From Kitasatospora sp. MAP12-44 (lineage in GTDB: Bacteria > Actinomycetota > Actinomycetes > Streptomycetales > Streptomycetaceae), in the NCBI RefSeq assembly GCF_029892095.1, contig NZ_JARZAE010000004.1, positions 5,084,001 to 5,148,000 on the forward strand: 64,000 nt of DNA. The letters are read 5' to 3'. The notes under the pieces were generated by a model, which was not told where the DNA came from, ran no database searches, and saw nothing but the letters and a program-made list of their open reading frames with translations. Position numbers and translations under genes: made by a program. Positions 24,163-32,539 of the stretch are shown here, piece by piece. Each line of letters begins with the position of its first letter. Position 1 is the first letter of the stretch.

Positions 24163-24239
24163 GGTGCTGCGGCTGGGTAGGGAAACGTGCAGGTGGGAGC
24201 AGGTATGCCAAGGGTGGTCAGGTCGGCCGGTGGAATTCC

Positions 24240-24416
24240 TTAACGGCGCTCTGCCAGGTTCATCAGTTCGTCCAAGTCGTACTCGGCGCGGCCTCTGCTC
24301 CCATATCGCGTGAGCTTTCCGCGACTTGCCCACTTGCGAATTGTCGCTTCCGTAACGCCGGTGGCCAATGCGGCGAGTTCGGTCGGTACGGTCCGTCGTT
24401 TCGTCGCCCCGCTCAT
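24240..24416 (-). CDS. Small helix-turn-helix DNA-binding protein
   Basis: A 58-residue protein whose core, ELAALATGVTEATIRKWASRGKLTRYGSRGRAEYDLDEL, is a MerR/excisionase-like winged helix-turn-helix. It is too short to carry an effector domain. Its ATG overlaps the TGA of the preceding gene (24413-24416), so the two are translationally coupled and probably act as a pair. Likely a DNA-binding regulator; the target is unknown. Confidence 0.75.
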   Translation of the reverse strand: MSGATKRRTVPTELAALATGVTEATIRKWASRGKLTRYGSRGRAEYDLDELMNLAERR

Positions 24417-24988
24417 GCGCGCTGTCCGGTGCGGCGAGCCAGCAGCAGCCACTGCCGGGGAGGCAGTGCATGGCCGGCGGCGCAGCCGACCCCCTGAGCC
24501 GACGGTGTGCCGCCGACGTCCAGTACGGCGTACACCGTGCTGCCGCAGCCGGGGTGGGCGCACGGGCCGAGGTCCACCTGGAGGTCCGGGGTGGGCCCGG
24601 TGAGCCGGCTGACCCGGGCCGTCAGCTCGTCGAGCTCGGCGACCAGCTCGGCCGCGGCGGGGTGCGCGGTCAACCAGTCCAGGTGCCGGACCAGGAAGGC
24701 CGCCAGGGCCCGCGGCTCGCGGCTCTCCGGGCCGGCGCCGCCCTGCTGGTCCAGCACCAGCCCGGACCAGGCGACCAGAAAGCCGGTGATCCTGGTGCGG
24801 GCCTCCACTGCCTCCTCGTTGAGCGGGATGCCGTTCGCCCGGTGGCCGCTGACCCGCTCGCGGAGCCCGCTGCGGGTGCGGCAGAGCAGCTGCTCGCACT
24901 CCGCGTAGAGGTCCACCAGCCCGTACAGCTCGCTCTTCAGTCGCTCGGTGCCGATCGGGGCCAGAGCCGGTGCTCCTGGGGTGCGCAT
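24413..24988 (-). CDS. Protein of unknown function with C-terminal Cys/His motif
   Basis: A 191-residue, mostly helical protein. The first 130 residues are Leu/Ala/Arg-rich helices (ERLKSELYGLVDLYAECEQLLCRTRSGLRERV...). The C-terminal part has CAHPGC and later CAAGH, a spacing that could bind one zinc ion. I do not recognise a catalytic family. It is coupled to the small HTH gene by a 4-base overlap, a paired arrangement suggesting a sensor or partner plus DNA-binding protein. It lies upstream of, and divergent from, the single-module PKS, so control of that gene is possible but unproven. Confidence 0.65.
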   Translation of the reverse strand: MRTPGAPALAPIGTERLKSELYGLVDLYAECEQLLCRTRSGLRERVSGHRANGIPLNEEAVEARTRITGFLVAWSGLVLDQQGGAGPESREPRALAAFLVRHLDWLTAHPAAAELVAELDELTARVSRLTGPTPDLQVDLGPCAHPGCGSTVYAVLDVGGTPSAQGVGCAAGHALPPRQWLLLARRTGQRA

Positions 24989-25325
24989 GCCGATGTCTCC
25001 GTTTCCGTGAGGGCTGCCAGCGTTCGGCGAAGTCTGGATTCGAAACGAATCTTACACTTGAGTCCACGATTGACCTACAGGACATCAATGGTGTGATGCT
25101 TGTCACACTGCGGTTGGTGGCAGAGTTCGCAAATCAGACATTTAAGTCGACTTCCCTGCTGATGGGTCGTCAAGGTTGAGAGCGAGACTCGAGTTTGCCT
25201 TGAGAATAATCTTGACCCAAGGTCCATTTTTGAATCAGACTCCCGTTCGTGCCCGGACGCCGCCGGCGCATCCCACCTCGCTCAAAACGGACATTTCTCT
25301 CCTCCTATCAAAGGTAGGTGCGCGC
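24989..25325. promoter_or_regulatory. AT-rich divergent promoter region of the single-module PKS
   Basis: About 337 bases, distinctly richer in A and T than its flanks, between the minus-strand pair and the PKS. A perfect dyad GATTCG-AAA-CGAATC lies at 25037-25051. Just after it, ACTTGAGTCCA (about 25056-25066) resembles part of the inverted repeat before the TetR gene (ACTTGGATCCA). AAAGGTAGG precedes the PKS start. Open frames that extend the PKS upstream read poorly and are not supported. Confidence 0.45.
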
Positions 25326-28300
25326 ATGGAACCCATGGCCAAGGACAACGAGAACGCCGTGGCGATCATCGGAATGGGCTGCCGCTTCCCCCAGGCGGCG
25401 GGCATCGACGCGTACTGGAAGCTCCTCACCGAGAACATCGACGCGATCACCCCGATCCCCGAGAGCCGTTTCGACTCCGCCGCCCACTACGCCCCCGAGG
25501 CCGGCACGCCGGGCAAGACCAGCCAGCGCCACGGCGGTTTCCTCGACGACGCGTTCGGCTTCGACGCCAACTTCTTCGGCGTCTCCCCGGTGGAGGCGCG
25601 CAGCATGGACCCGCAACAGCGCGTGCTGCTCCAGGTGGTGTGGGAGGCGCTGGAGGACGCCGGGATCCTGCCGTCCGCACTGGCCGGCAGTCGTACCGGG
25701 GTCTTCGTGGGCCAGGCGACCGCCGAGTACGCGGAGTCGTCCGGATCGCTGGCCGAGCACGACCTGCGCGAGGCGACCGGCAGCCACCTGCGGGCCGTCA
25801 CCGCCGGCCGGGTCTCCTATGCGCTCGACCTGCGTGGTCCGAGCCTGGTGCTGGACACCGCGTGCTCCTCCTCGCTGGTGGCCGTGCACGCGGCCCGGCA
25901 GAGCCTGCTGACCGGTGAGAGCAGCCTGGCGATCGCGGGCGGCGTCAACATCATCGTCTCGCCCCGGGATGCCATCGCCTACTCGCAGGCGGCGATGCTC
26001 TCCTCCGACGGCCGCTGCAAGTTCGGCGACGCCGGCGCGGACGGCTTCGTGCGCAGCGAGGGTGTGGGTGTGGTGGTGCTCAAGCGGCTGGCCGACGCGC
26101 GGCGCGACGGGGACCAGGTGCTGGCCCTGCTGCTGGGCAGCGCGGTCACCAACGACGGGCGCGGCAGCGGGTTCCTGATCCAGCCGGCGGTGTCCGGTCA
26201 GGTCGACATGGTCAGGGAGGCCTGCCGCAGCGCCGGCATCGTCCCGGCCCAGCTGGACTACGTGGAGGCGCACGGCACCGGGACCCCGGTCGGCGACGGT
26301 GTCGAACTGCGGGCCCTGGCCGAGGCGTTGGCCGGTGACCAGGCGCTCACCAGGCCGCTGCGGATCGGCTCCGCCAAGAGCAACATCGGGCACGCGGAGG
26401 CCGCCGCCGGGATCGCGGGCATGATCAAGGCCGTGCTGGTCGCCCGGCACGGGGTGGTCCCCGCCTCCCTGCACGTGCGCGAGCCGCACCCCGTGCTCGC
26501 CGACTGGCGGATGCCGGTGGAGGTGGTGCGACGCAACGAGCCGCTGGCGAAGGCCGGGCCCGCGGCGCTGGTCGGCGTCAGCTCGTTCGGGCTCTCCGGG
26601 ACCAACGCGCATGTGGTGCTGGCCGAGTTCGTCCCCGACTCCTCCTTTGATGAGGTCGAACGTCCTTCGAACGGCGATGAGCCGGCCGAGACCGAGGCGC
26701 CCCAACTGCTGGTGCTGGCGGCCCGCTCGGACCGCTCGCTGCGCCGGCTCGCCGCCGCGTACGCGGACCACCTCGGACCGAACGGCGCCGGCCGCCGCCA
26801 CCCGCTGCGGGAGATCTGCGCCGCCGCCGCCCTGCGCCGCGACCCGCACCCGTACCGGCTCTGGGTGATCGGCAGCTCGCACGACGAACTGGCCGCGAAA
26901 CTGCGGCTGCTGGCGGACGGCGCGGAGATCCCGGACGGTGGGATCGGCGAGGCGGGCTTCGGTCCGGCCCGGCAGGTCGTCTTCGTGCTGCCCGGTCAGG
27001 GCTCGCAGTGGCTCGGCATGGGCCGCGGACTCCTGCGGAGCGTCCCGGCGTTCGGGGCGGCGATGGCCGCCTGCGACGAGGCGGTGCAGGCCGAACTCGG
27101 CTGGTCGCTCATTGAGTTGCTCACCCGCGGGGCAGTGGAGGGCGCCGAGGCCGGCGACTTCCCGACCTCGATCGACGTCGTCCAGCCGGCCCTGTGGGCG
27201 ATGGAGATCTCGCTCGCCGCCGTCTGGCGCTCGTTCGGGGTGCGCCCGGACGCGGTCGTCGGCCACAGCATGGGGGAGGCCGCGGCGGCCTACCTCAGTG
27301 GCGCCCTCTCGCTGCGCGATTCAGCGGCGGTGATCTGCCGGCGCAGCAGGCTGATGAAGCGCCTCGCCGGTCGCGGTGCGATGCTCGCCGTCGAGCTCTC
27401 GGCCAGTGAGGCCCGCCGGATCGCCGCCCCGCACGGGGACGCGGTCTGCGTGGCGGTGGAGAACTCGGCCTCGTCCACTGTGCTGGCGGGCAAGCCTGCG
27501 CTGCTGGGCCGGATAGCCCAGGAGCTGGACGGCCGGGGGGTGTTCAGCCGCTTTGTGAAGGTCGAAGTGGCCTCGCACTCGCCGGAGATGGAGCTGCTGC
27601 GTGAGGACCTGCTGGCCGAACTGGCCGACCTCACCCCCGGTGCGACCCGCACCACGATGGTCTCCAGCGTTCGCGCCGACACCGTCCGTGGAGCCGAACT
27701 CGACGCCGGCTACTGGATGGAGAACCTGCGCGGTCCGGTCCGCTTCGCCGACTCCGTGCAGCGGCTGACCAAGGAGGCGGAGAACATCTTCGTCGAGATC
27801 AGCCCGCATCCCGTGCTGGTGGCGGCCCTTGAGGCGAACCTGGCCGCGCTCGGCGCACCGTCGGCCGTGCTGGCCTCGGCCCGCCGCAGACTGGACGAGC
27901 GAGCCGAGCTGACCCGCTCGGTGGGGCGGCTGTTCGGCCACGGCGGCACGGTGGACTGGAGCTGCTGGTACCCGCAGGGCGCCCGCAATGTGCCGCTGCC
28001 CGCCTACCCGTGGGACATGGAGCAGTTGCGCCGCACGCCGCGCGAGCTGACCCCGGCCTCGGTCGAAGAAGCCTGGAACGTCACGGAGTTCACGCTCGAC
28101 CCGGAGATCGCCGGGGTCTCGCTGCGCGGGGTGGCCCCGGTGCCGCCGGCCGCCTTCCTCTCGGCGGTACGGGAGGCCGCCGAGCAGTTGGTCGGCTCGT
28201 CCGCTTTTGCCCTGGAGCAGGTCCAACTGGGCCAGGAGATGGTGGACTTCATGGCCGGCGAGGCGCGGGTGGCCCAGGTGCGGATCGGCCCGGAGGCGGT

Positions 28301-29444
28301 GGACGGCAGCCGGTCGGTGGTGGTGGAGACGGCGGCCCCCGCCGGCGCCGACCACCTGCGTACGCGCTGCCTGTCGGCGCGGCTGCGCCGGGTCGCCGAC
28401 CAGACCGCCGAGGACGGGCAGACGCCTTCCCAGGCACCTTCCGTGGCAACTGAGTTGGACGCGGCGATGGCGCGCTGCGGGGAGTTCCGGTCGGCTGCCG
28501 ACTTCCACCGGCTGGCCCAGGGGCGCGGGTACGAGATCGCCGAGGGCTTCCGCGCCGTCACCCGGCTGTGGCGCCGCGACGGTGAGGCCGTCGCCCACCT
28601 GCGGCCGTCGGGCACCCCGCAGGCGGCGGTGCTGGAGACCGGGCTGCAGCCGCTGCTCGCGGCGCTGCCCTCGGGCGGCCCGGGGGACGGCACCTACATC
28701 CCGCTCTCCTTTGAGTACGTCCGCCAGTTCGCGCCGCTGACCGAGGAGTTCTGGAGCCGGGTGACCTTCAGGGCGAGCCGGGCGGCCGACTCGGCGCGGG
28801 CCGACGTGGTGCTCTCGGGTCCCGAGGGGCAGGTTCTGGTGGAGCTGCGCGGGATCCGGCTGCGCAGGCTGTCCGGTCCGCGCTGCTCCGGGGCCACGGG
28901 GGTGGGCGGTCGGCTGCTGCGGCTCGCGCGTCCGGTGCTGCCTGTGCTGCCCGCGCAGGCGGTGGAAGCGGTGGAGGCAGTGCGCAGCGGTGCGGCGAGT
29001 GCGCTCTGCGCGCTGGGCCGGCGGGTCGCTCCGGTGGGCCGCCGGCTCCCGATCGGCCAGGCCGTCTCCGTGCGGCCGCCGGTACCGGCGTCGGTGCCGA
29101 CCGTTGCACCCACTCCCATCATCCCTGCCGCTGGCCCTACCGCCACCCCTACTCCTGCCGTCGCTGCCCCTGCTGCTGCCCCTGTCTCTGCGTCCGACGG
29201 GCGAATTCTGTTGCGCCACGCGGGCGTTGTCCTGGGAATGTCCGAAGAGCGGATCGATCCGCGCCGGCCGCTGCGAGACTACGGTCTGGACTCCCTGATG
29301 GCGACGCAGCTGCGCAGTCGGCTGCGGGCCGCGTACGGCGTCGACGTCTCACTCTCGCGCCTGCTCGGCACCGAGGGCACGGGAAGCCTGACCGACTGGC
29401 TGGGCACTGCGATGGCGGCGGGCTCGGTGAGTGTGACGGCGTGA
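25326..29444 (+). CDS. Single-module type I polyketide synthase (KS-AT-inactive DH-ACP)
   Basis: A 1372-residue PKS. ATG 25326 follows AAAGGTAGG at good spacing. The KS (about 10-450) is complete: C180 in [20 protein letters not shown] and KSNIGHAEAAAG. The AT (about 540-860) has GHSMGE and VASHS in the specificity position, closer to methylmalonyl-type (YASH) than malonyl-type (HAFH) sequences. The DH-like region (about 895-1180) lacks the catalytic His (VSLRGVAPVP where HxxxGxxxxP is expected), and the second-motif Asp is Glu (ETGLQ). No KR or ER is present. A Pro/Ala linker leads to the ACP with S1323 in YGLDSLMATQ. There is no thioesterase, so release must be in trans, perhaps by the PapA-type acyltransferase or Cys hydrolase on the other strand. 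Confidence 0.9.
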   Translation: MEPMAKDNENAVAIIGMGCRFPQAAGIDAYWKLLTENIDAITPIPESRFDSAAHYAPEAGTPGKTSQRHGGFLDDAFGFDANFFGVSPVEARSMDPQQRVLLQVVWEALEDAGILPSALAGSRTGVFVGQATAEYAESSGSLAEHDLREATGSHLRAVTAGRVSYALDLRGPSLVLDTACSSSLVAVHAARQSLLTGESSLAIAGGVNIIVSPRDAIAYSQAAMLSSDGRCKFGDAGADGFVRSEGVGVVVLKRLADARRDGDQVLALLLGSAVTNDGRGSGFLIQPAVSGQVDMVREACRSAGIVPAQLDYVEAHGTGTPVGDGVELRALAEALAGDQALTRPLRIGSAKSNIGHAEAAAGIAGMIKAVLVARHGVVPASLHVREPHPVLADWRMPVEVVRRNEPLAKAGPAALVGVSSFGLSGTNAHVVLAEFVPDSSFDEVERPSNGDEPAETEAPQLLVLAARSDRSLRRLAAAYADHLGPNGAGRRHPLREICAAAALRRDPHPYRLWVIGSSHDELAAKLRLLADGAEIPDGGIGEAGFGPARQVVFVLPGQGSQWLGMGRGLLRSVPAFGAAMAACDEAVQAELGWSLIELLTRGAVEGAEAGDFPTSIDVVQPALWAMEISLAAVWRSFGVRPDAVVGHSMGEAAAAYLSGALSLRDSAAVICRRSRLMKRLAGRGAMLAVELSASEARRIAAPHGDAVCVAVENSASSTVLAGKPALLGRIAQELDGRGVFSRFVKVEVASHSPEMELLREDLLAELADLTPGATRTTMVSSVRADTVRGAELDAGYWMENLRGPVRFADSVQRLTKEAENIFVEISPHPVLVAALEANLAALGAPSAVLASARRRLDERAELTRSVGRLFGHGGTVDWSCWYPQGARNVPLPAYPWDMEQLRRTPRELTPASVEEAWNVTEFTLDPEIAGVSLRGVAPVPPAAFLSAVREAAEQLVGSSAFALEQVQLGQEMVDFMAGEARVAQVRIGPEAVDGSRSVVVETAAPAGADHLRTRCLSARLRRVADQTAEDGQTPSQAPSVATELDAAMARCGEFRSAADFHRLAQGRGYEIAEGFRAVTRLWRRDGEAVAHLRPSGTPQAAVLETGLQPLLAALPSGGPGDGTYIPLSFEYVRQFAPLTEEFWSRVTFRASRAADSARADVVLSGPEGQVLVELRGIRLRRLSGPRCSGATGVGGRLLRLARPVLPVLPAQAVEAVEAVRSGAASALCALGRRVAPVGRRLPIGQAVSVRPPVPASVPTVAPTPIIPAAGPTATPTPAVAAPAAAPVSASDGRILLRHAGVVLGMSEERIDPRRPLRDYGLDSLMATQLRSRLRAAYGVDVSLSRLLGTEGTGSLTDWLGTAMAAGSVSVTA

Positions 29445-29469
29445 GTGTCTGGGGACAGGAAAAAAATTG

Positions 29470-29502
29470 ATACTTGGATCCAATATTAGATCTTAGTATA
29501 TA
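29470..29502 (+). promoter_or_regulatory. AT-rich inverted repeat and promoter before the TetR gene
   Basis: ATACTTGGATC (29470-29480) and GATCTTAGTAT (29489-29499) form an 11-bp imperfect dyad (9 of 11 pairs) with an 8-base spacer. TTGGAT (29474-29479) and TATATA (29497-29502), 17 bases apart, make a good promoter overlapped by the dyad. This fits autoregulation by the TetR protein encoded at 29582. Confidence 0.55.
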
Positions 29503-29581
29503 GTGGGTTGGGTAAGAGTGGTTTCGCCCTGGCGAGGGTGCCGAGGCAAGTCATGATCGTCCTGGCGGGCAGGAGCAGAGA

Positions 29582-30220
29582 ATGAATCAGACAGTCCTCA
29601 GTGGCGCGGGCGAGTCCACCGGCCGCCGGGAGCGCAATAAGCAGCGGGTCAAGGAGCGGCTCTATACGGCCGCCATCACCCTTATCTCTGAGCAGGGGTA
29701 CGAGCAGACATCCATCGATGAGATCGCGGAGCGCGCCGATGTGGCCCGAGGAACGTTCTTCAACTACTTCCAGCGCAAGGAAGACCTCATCACTGCGTGG
29801 GGGGAGCAGCGCCGGATGAAGCTGCGGCTCGGCCTCGAAGCGTCCGCCGCGGCTCAGGACGACGGTGCCACGGTGGTGCTGCACCGCTGTATGGAGGTGC
29901 TGGCAAACATCAACGAGCAGGATCGCGACAGCACCAAGGCCATGCTGACGGCCTGGGTCCGGGCCGGTCGGCCCCTGCTTGAGGAGCCGTACGCCACCGA
30001 GATCTTCGCCGAGGCGGTGTCCGCCGGTCGCGAGCGCGGCGAGATCATCGAGGGCATCGACCCGCAGCGGGTCGGCAACGTCCTGCGGGATGCCTACCTG
30101 GGCACCCTCTACCGCTGGACCCAGCACACCAACGATCAGTTCGACCTCCATCGCGAGCTGTACGAGGTCCTGCGTATCGTGCTCACCGGCATCGCCAGCC
30201 GTCCCGCTGCTCAGAGGTAG
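29582..30220 (+). CDS. TetR-family transcriptional regulator
   Basis: A 212-residue regulator. The N-terminal helix-turn-helix is typical: RVKERLYTAAITLISEQGYEQTSIDEIAERADVARGTFFNYFQRKEDLI. The C-terminal helical domain (from about residue 75) is variable and should bind a ligand; it resembles the common AcrR-like C-terminal domain. The gene follows the single-module PKS on the same strand behind an AT-rich promoter with an inverted repeat (29470-29499), so autorepression is likely. It may also control the PKS through related sequence near 25037-25066; that is inference from a weak match. Confidence 0.88.
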   Translation: MNQTVLSGAGESTGRRERNKQRVKERLYTAAITLISEQGYEQTSIDEIAERADVARGTFFNYFQRKEDLITAWGEQRRMKLRLGLEASAAAQDDGATVVLHRCMEVLANINEQDRDSTKAMLTAWVRAGRPLLEEPYATEIFAEAVSAGRERGEIIEGIDPQRVGNVLRDAYLGTLYRWTQHTNDQFDLHRELYEVLRIVLTGIASRPAAQR

Positions 30221-30228
30221 CGCGGGGG

Positions 30229-30245
30229 CGGCCCGCTACGGGCCG
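30229..30245. terminator. Short hairpin between convergent TetR and response-regulator genes
   Basis: Perfect 7-bp stem CGGCCCG/CGGGCCG around the loop CTA, 9 bases past the TetR stop. Weak but well placed. Confidence 0.4.
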
Positions 30246-30310
30246 ACCCACCGCGGCCTCGGCTGGGCCCGTGCGGGGGAGGGCCAGGCCGGAGGGATCG
30301 GCGGGCGCGG

Positions 30311-31006
30311 TTATCCGCGCTCGGATGGCGTGCCCGGGGAGATCAGACCGGTCTCGTAGGCGAGCACAACGGCCTGGACCCGGTCGCGCAGGCCGAGTTT
30401 GGACAGGATCCGGGCCACATGGGTTTTCACCGTGGTCGCGCTGAGGGTGAGCCGCTCGGCCAGCTCGGCGTTGCTGAGGCCGGTGGCCAGTAGACGCAGC
30501 ACCTCCAGTTCGCGGGGTGTCAGCTCGGAGAGGTCGCGGTGCACGCTGGACCTGGCTTCGTCGCGGGGGGCGAAGCGCTCGATCAGCCGGCGGGTGATGG
30601 TCGGGGCGAGCAGGGCGTCGCCGGAGCGGACCAGGCGGACCGAGGCCACCAGATGCTCCGGGGTGACGTCCTTGAGCAGGAAGCCGCTGGCGCCTGCCGT
30701 GAGGGCCGCATAGACGTAGTGGTCCAGGTCGTAGGTGGTGAGGATCAGGACCCGGGTGCCGTCCGTGCCGCCCGCCGTGCCGCTCGCCATGATCTGCCGG
30801 GTGGCCTCCAGGCCGTCCAGTTCCGGCATCCGGATGTCCATCAGCACCACATCGGGCTGGGTGCGCCGGACGGCGGCGACGGCGTCGGCGCCGTTGACCG
30901 CCTCGGCGACGACCTCGATGCCGTCGGCGGCGAGGATCATCCGGAATCCGGTGCGGACCAGCGCTTGGTCGTCGGCGATGACGGCGCGCAGGGGCGGTTG
31001 ACTCAC
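30311..31006 (-). CDS. NarL/LuxR-family response regulator
   Basis: A 231-residue two-component response regulator. The receiver domain has the acidic pocket (IADD), phospho-acceptor D57 in VVLMDIRMPELDG, and LTTYDL and LLKDVT with the conserved Thr and Lys. The C-terminal LuxR helix-turn-helix reads LTPRELEVLRLLATGLSNAELAERLTLSATTVKTHVARILSKLGLRDR. GTG 31006 overlaps the stop of the histidine kinase (31003-31006), so the two are coupled. It probably controls the divergent ABC transporter at 32540, as in many actinomycete drug-sensing modules. Confidence 0.92.
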   Translation of the reverse strand: MSQPPLRAVIADDQALVRTGFRMILAADGIEVVAEAVNGADAVAAVRRTQPDVVLMDIRMPELDGLEATRQIMASGTAGGTDGTRVLILTTYDLDHYVYAALTAGASGFLLKDVTPEHLVASVRLVRSGDALLAPTITRRLIERFAPRDEARSSVHRDLSELTPRELEVLRLLATGLSNAELAERLTLSATTVKTHVARILSKLGLRDRVQAVVLAYETGLISPGTPSERG

Positions 31007-32316
31007 GGGGTGCTCCAGGGGATTCGGGCCTTCAGCCGGTAACCGCCGCCGATCGTACGCCCCGCGTCGAGTGCCCCGCCGTAGACGGCCAGGCGTTCGC
31101 GCAGGCCCAGCAGGCCACGGCTGTTGCCGGACAGGGACTGAACTCCCGGGGTGCCGCCGGTGTCGACGGCCTCTATGGTCAGCCAGTGGTCGTCGTGGTC
31201 GATGGTGATGGTGGACTCGGCCCCGACCGCATGCTTGATGGTGTTGGTCAGCGCCTCCTGGACGACCCGATAGGCCGTCAGGTCTGTTCCGGGCAGCATC
31301 GGTCCGGGTGGAAGCGACATGGAGACGGTGACGGGCAGCCCGGTGGCGCGCACCCGCTGCACCAGGGCGTTGAGCTGGCCGAGTCCTGGCTGGGGTTCGA
31401 GTTCGTCGGGGGAGGGCCGACCGTCGGCCGTTTCCCCGCCTGCGCCGGTTCCCGGGACCGCCAGCAGGCCCATCACATGCCGCAGTTCGGCCATCGCGGC
31501 CCGGCCGCCGGCCTCGACGGCGAGCATGGCTTCCTTGGCCATCTCCGGTGAGCTGTCCAACACCGTGCGCGCGGCGCCAGCCTGAATGACCATCACGCTC
31601 ACGTTGTGGGTGACCACGTCGTGCAGCTCGCTCGCGATCCGCGAGCGCTCCTCCTCGACGGCCCGACGCATCGCGGCCTCCTGCTCCTCCTGCAGCTCGG
31701 TGAAGCGCAGTCGGGCGGTGGTGTATCGCAGCTGCCAGAACCGTCCCGCACTGCCGAGCAGGCCGAGGATCAGCAGGATGACCAGCAGTTCCCGCTGGTT
31801 GGGCGCGGCGTTCTGGAAGGTCGTGGTGACCAGCACGGCGGCCAGCGCGAAACTGCCCATCACGGGTGCCGGGTTGCGGCTGTGGAACGCGGCGGCGCCA
31901 ATGGCGATCCCGCAGGTCAGCACGGTGACGAAGGTCGGCAGGAAGAAGTCGGCGCGGGCGGCGATCAGCACCACCCAGAACGTGGCGAGGGGGAGCCGGC
32001 GCCGTGCCGCCAGCATCAGGGCCGCCAGGGAGGCGACGACATAGTCCTTGGCGGCCGGCGGCACCGGGACCACCATCTGGGGCAGGGCAGCGGGGCCGGG
32101 CGGCAGCGGCGCTACGGCGGGGGCGGGCGGCACCGGTGCGGTGCCCTGCCAGGCGATCACACCGTGGCGCATCGAGAGCAGCACCACGACCGTCACCAGC
32201 ACCGCGAGCACCACGTCGGCCCACAACGACCAGCGGGGCAGTTTGGGCGCCTGCCGCTCGGGCCAGAGCACGGCGCGCACTTGTCGGCGCAGCTCGCGCC
32301 CTTCCAGCAGTTCCAT
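31003..32316 (-). CDS. Sensor histidine kinase (HisKA_3 type)
   Basis: A 437-residue membrane kinase. The N-terminal half has several hydrophobic segments (about 33-50, 91-104, 111-145 and 155-190) with a Pro-rich loop between the first two. The phospho-acceptor H232 is in ASELHDVVTHNVSVMVIQAG, the HisKA_3 dimerisation motif. The ATPase region retains TNTIKHAVG (N box), VDTGG and GLLGLRERLAVYGG. No extracellular sensor domain beyond short loops is seen, so it may sense the membrane or a transporter, like intramembrane-sensing kinases. It is cotranscribed with the response regulator and divergent from the ABC transporter. Confidence 0.9.
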   Translation of the reverse strand: MELLEGRELRRQVRAVLWPERQAPKLPRWSLWADVVLAVLVTVVVLLSMRHGVIAWQGTAPVPPAPAVAPLPPGPAALPQMVVPVPPAAKDYVVASLAALMLAARRRLPLATFWVVLIAARADFFLPTFVTVLTCGIAIGAAAFHSRNPAPVMGSFALAAVLVTTTFQNAAPNQRELLVILLILGLLGSAGRFWQLRYTTARLRFTELQEEQEAAMRRAVEEERSRIASELHDVVTHNVSVMVIQAGAARTVLDSSPEMAKEAMLAVEAGGRAAMAELRHVMGLLAVPGTGAGGETADGRPSPDELEPQPGLGQLNALVQRVRATGLPVTVSMSLPPGPMLPGTDLTAYRVVQEALTNTIKHAVGAESTITIDHDDHWLTIEAVDTGGTPGVQSLSGNSRGLLGLRERLAVYGGALDAGRTIGGGYRLKARIPWSTP

Positions 32317-32539
32317 GGCGTCATTCTCGGGGCCGTCCGCTGCCGTGCGCATCCCTCGCTGTAGCCCTCTTCGTCGCCGAGCGGAGTACATCGCAGGGAT
32401 GACGCTGATGCGGGATCGTCCCCTCGGCCGACGAAAGGTCCGTTCGACGGCCGACGCGGGCCAACCCGTGCTGCTCGTAGCTTCGTTGAGGCCGGGAAAA
32501 GCCGCCGGCAGTGAAGCGACGAGGACAAGGACGGACCCT

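Larger units (their letters stand above)
23714..24239. other. Non-coding interval upstream of the aldo/keto reductase
   Basis: About 525 bases without a convincing gene. Open frames exist on both strands but have unbalanced composition and no domain. One plus-strand frame ends with CPTCGRSF and could be a remnant, but I do not support it. The interval holds the direct repeat at 23742-23768, the presumed promoter of the minus-strand operon, and at 24132-24161 a terminator for the gene pair on the right. Confidence 0.5.
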
